Notes under the pieces: generated by a model
What the model was told of the DNA's origin: nothing
What the model saw: the letters and a program-made list of their open reading frames with translations, nothing else
Database searches by the model: none
Shown: positions 13,738 through 15,669 of the stretch, in pieces
Position numbering within the stretch: position 1 is the stretch's first letter
How the letters are laid out: every line of letters starts with the position of its first letter
Translations under genes and position numbers: made by a program
Source of the DNA: CAZWDO01 sp964632485 [NCBI: uncultured bacterium]
Lineage (GTDB): Bacteria > JAGOEH01
NCBI GenBank assembly: GCA_964632485.1
Contig: CAZWDO010000020.1
Coordinates: 54,982 to 70,650 of the forward strand
DNA: 15,669 nt
Direction: 5' to 3'

Positions 13738-14980
13738 AGACGAGATTCTAAAAATTGCCCAAAAAGTAAGCGATAGCCGCAACCAATTGGCGGATGCGGA
13801 TGAGAGGCTGAAGAACCGGGCATTGGCCGCCATTCGGGATGCGTTGGAAGGGCATCGTGGCGCGATTCTGGCGGCGAATGCCGAGGATTGCGACGATGCC
13901 CGTCAAGCGGGAATCCGACCGGCGCTGATGGATCGGTTGGCATTGAATGATCAACGGATAGATGAAATGAAAAATGCCTGCGATATCGTCATCGCGCTAC
14001 CGGACCCCGTGGGTCAGGTGCTCGAAAGCTGGCGCCAGGCCGCGGGTCTGATGATTCAGAAAGTGCGAACGCCCCTGGGACCGATCGGGATCATTTATGA
14101 GTCGCGGCCAAACGTAACGGTGGAAGCCGCCATTTTAGCCATAAAAGCCGGTAATCCTGTTCTATTAAAAGGAGGCAGCGACGCTCTGCGCTCCAATCTT
14201 GCCCTGGTGGCCGCTATGGTGGAGGGGCTGAAGGCTGCGGAACTCAGCGCGGATTGCGTGGGACTGATACCATCCCGTGATCGCTCATCCGTTGAGGTCA
14301 TGTTCCAAATGATTGATCAGTTGAGCGTCATTATTCCTCGCGGCGGCGCCGCATTAATTCAGTATGTTCGTCAAAACAGCCGGGTGCCGGTATTAGAGAC
14401 CGGTGTTGGCAATTGCCATATTTATGTCGATGCGGATGCCGATCTGGAAAAATCTGTGGCGGTGATCGTCAATGCCAAGACCCAGCGGCCCGGAACATGC
14501 AATGCCGCTGAAAAAGCGCTGATCCATCGCAACATTGCAGCTCAATTTCTACCTTCCCTTTGTGAGGCATTGCTTTCTAGAAATGTCTTGATCAAAGGAT
14601 GTGAGAAAACCCGCGCGATTATCAATGCCGAACCGGCTACAACCGAAGATTGGGAAACGGAATACCTGGATATGATCATTGCGCTTAAAATTGTTGATTC
14701 CTGCGATGAAGCGCTTGAACATATCCGCCGCTATAGTTCCGGACATTCCGAAGCGATTTTAACCAATAATCTGGCTAATGCCCGCATGTTTGCCCGTAAG
14801 ATTGATTCTGCGGCCGTATATATCAATGCTTCGACACGGTTTACTGATGGCGGGCAGTTCGGATTTGGCGCCGAAATCGGTATCAGCACTCAAAAATTTC
14901 ATGCCCGCGGTCCGATGGGATTGGCCGAACTCACTTCCTATAAATATGTTCTGGATGGAGATTATACAATTCGTCGCTAA
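13730..14980 (+). CDS. proA: Glutamate-5-semialdehyde dehydrogenase (gamma-glutamyl phosphate reductase)
   Basis: 416-residue NADPH enzyme reducing gamma-glutamyl phosphate to glutamate-5-semialdehyde, the second step of proline synthesis. Motifs: GPIGIIYESRPNVTVEAA at 117-134, LKGGSDALRSN, IIPRGGAALI, ETGVGNCHIYVD, catalytic Cys257 in RPGTCNAAEKALIH, and the closing TRFTDGGQFGFGAEIGIST. Length is usual for the family. GGAGGAG inside the end of proC serves as ribosome binding site and the ATG overlaps the proC stop region. The first enzyme, glutamate 5-kinase (proB), is not in the window and must be elsewhere. No clear terminator follows. Confidence 0.97.
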   Translation: MNRDEILKIAQKVSDSRNQLADADERLKNRALAAIRDALEGHRGAILAANAEDCDDARQAGIRPALMDRLALNDQRIDEMKNACDIVIALPDPVGQVLESWRQAAGLMIQKVRTPLGPIGIIYESRPNVTVEAAILAIKAGNPVLLKGGSDALRSNLALVAAMVEGLKAAELSADCVGLIPSRDRSSVEVMFQMIDQLSVIIPRGGAALIQYVRQNSRVPVLETGVGNCHIYVDADADLEKSVAVIVNAKTQRPGTCNAAEKALIHRNIAAQFLPSLCEALLSRNVLIKGCEKTRAIINAEPATTEDWETEYLDMIIALKIVDSCDEALEHIRRYSSGHSEAILTNNLANARMFARKIDSAAVYINASTRFTDGGQFGFGAEIGISTQKFHARGPMGLAELTSYKYVLDGDYTIRR

Positions 14981-15209
14981 TCTTCCAATTGGCATCATGT
15001 CGGAATCGGAACAGATTATTATGGACGTTTTTTGAATTCTTAGAGAAAATCCATTGGATCGTTAGATTTTTTCGGCTGACAGCCGTTTATCAATATGACT
15101 TATGGCGGTATCAGCAAACCGGACGATTCGTTTCGCATACTGAGGGAACGGCAAGCATTTTAAACCGCGCGTAGTGTTTGACAGATTAGACTATAAAAAG
15201 GAGAGTTCA

Positions 15210-15669
15210 ATGAATCGTAATATCTACCGGATAGTTTTCGTGATGAGTCTGGCGGTTTTTTTAACTGCAACCGCCATCTCGGCGCAGACGGTATCCTATG
15301 ATTTGATCGGCGAATTGGAGCTCAAGCCGGCCTTGTTGAATAACGCTTATGGCAATTCCATTAAAATGTACGATATCGCGGTGGATCAGCGCCGAGGATT
15401 AGCCTACGTAGCCTCCATCGTTACCTTGAATACAGCCATTATCGATATTATTAACCATCGTGAAGTGGGCAGCGTCAACAGCCGCGATGAAGTCGGTAAT
15501 CTGATCCATTTACTGGTCAATCCCGTCAATGGTTATCTGTTGCAGGGGTTCACCGAAGCCGATCCGGTTTATATAAACCTGATCGATCCCGTCTCTGGCG
15601 AAATCAAGGGGACAATCACTTTTCCGGACAATCAGCAGATGCGGGGCATCGATGTTGATCCGACTCAGA
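15210..15669 (+). CDS. Secreted protein of beta-propeller (YVTN-like) type, N-terminal part
   Basis: The frame runs off the right edge after 153 codons. AAAGGAG at 15197-15203 sets the ATG. Residues 1-24 are a Sec signal peptide (hydrophobic IVFVMSLAVFLTATA, probable cut after ISA before QT). The mature part begins VSYDLIGELELKPALL and continues with short strands such as YDIAVDQRRGLAYVAS and NTAIIDIINHREVGSV, then a later segment VYINLIDPVSGEIKGTI ending RGIDVDPTQ. The pattern of about 40-50-residue units with hydrophobic-D-x-x-x-x-x-(hydrophobic)YV and 'I-D-x-x-x-x-x-x-G' turns is typical of YVTN/NHL-like propellers. Function is unknown and the family call is provisional. It is 229 bp past proA and probably independent of it. 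Confidence 0.7.
   Translation, partial: MNRNIYRIVFVMSLAVFLTATAISAQTVSYDLIGELELKPALLNNAYGNSIKMYDIAVDQRRGLAYVASIVTLNTAIIDIINHREVGSVNSRDEVGNLIHLLVNPVNGYLLQGFTEADPVYINLIDPVSGEIKGTITFPDNQQMRGIDVDPTQ

Noticed and set aside
14989-15174. 61-codon ORF between proA and the propeller gene (…FFRLTAVYQYDLWRYQQTGRF…)
   Set aside because: TTG start without ribosome binding site, no recognised family. It could be a decayed gene but the evidence is too thin to list.
15178-15197. TTGACA followed by TATAAA before the propeller gene
   Set aside because: Only 8 bp lie between the two, far from the 16-18 bp a sigma70-type promoter needs.
1-15669. CRISPR arrays, insertion sequences, prophage genes, rRNA
   Set aside because: No regularly spaced direct repeats, no transposase or integrase pattern and no rRNA sequence were seen on either strand.

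Overview
The window reads as ordinary bacterial chromosome of moderate GC content. Taxonomy is inference only. The mix of a GHL10-type secreted glycosidase with a golvesin-like domain, a GH94 phosphorylase, a DUF2807 lipoprotein, a TrpB2-type tryptophan synthase and a remnant of a FlgD-like C-terminal sorting domain suits a free-living, motile, Gram-negative-type member of the FCB/Calditrichota/KSB1-like lineages. No marker gene settles this.

Layout. Positions 1-4248 (+): the 3' end of a GH94 glycoside phosphorylase, a secreted GHL10 protein and a transketolase, closely spaced and probably one operon for carbohydrate use. 4245-6329 (+): a promoter overlapping the transketolase stop codon drives a chemoreceptor and a coupled STAS-domain protein. 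6501-6801 (+): a promoter and three tRNA genes (Gly-GCC, Cys-GCA, Leu-TAA). 6802-7128: REP-like hairpin sequence and a 40-residue remnant of an AlbA_2/Schlafen-type gene. 7129-9880 (-): fabD and trpB, each a separate unit; trpB carries a full tryptophan attenuator. 9905-11994 (-): a DUF2807 lipoprotein and a GT4 glycosyltransferase. 11995-12849: a gene graveyard with an EcoRV-type endonuclease remnant (in-frame TAG) abutting a FlgD-like sorting-domain remnant. 12850-14980 (+): a consensus promoter and the overlapping pair proC-proA. 15210-15669 (+): the start of a secreted beta-propeller-like protein cut by the window edge.

The main discovery is the trpB leader. A perfect sigma70-type promoter (TTGACA-17-TATAAT) precedes a 34-codon leader peptide with tandem Trp codons. 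Six RNA segments can pair as 1:2, 2:3, 3:4, 4:5 and 5:6, ending in an intrinsic terminator just before the trpB ribosome binding site. The leader start codon lies exactly where transcription should begin, so the leader mRNA is probably leaderless. The glycosyltransferase gene at 11959 has the same geometry (-10 box, 6 nt, ATG), so leaderless starts may be normal in this genome. A solitary TrpB2 gene under classical Trp attenuation would tie this enzyme to real tryptophan supply.
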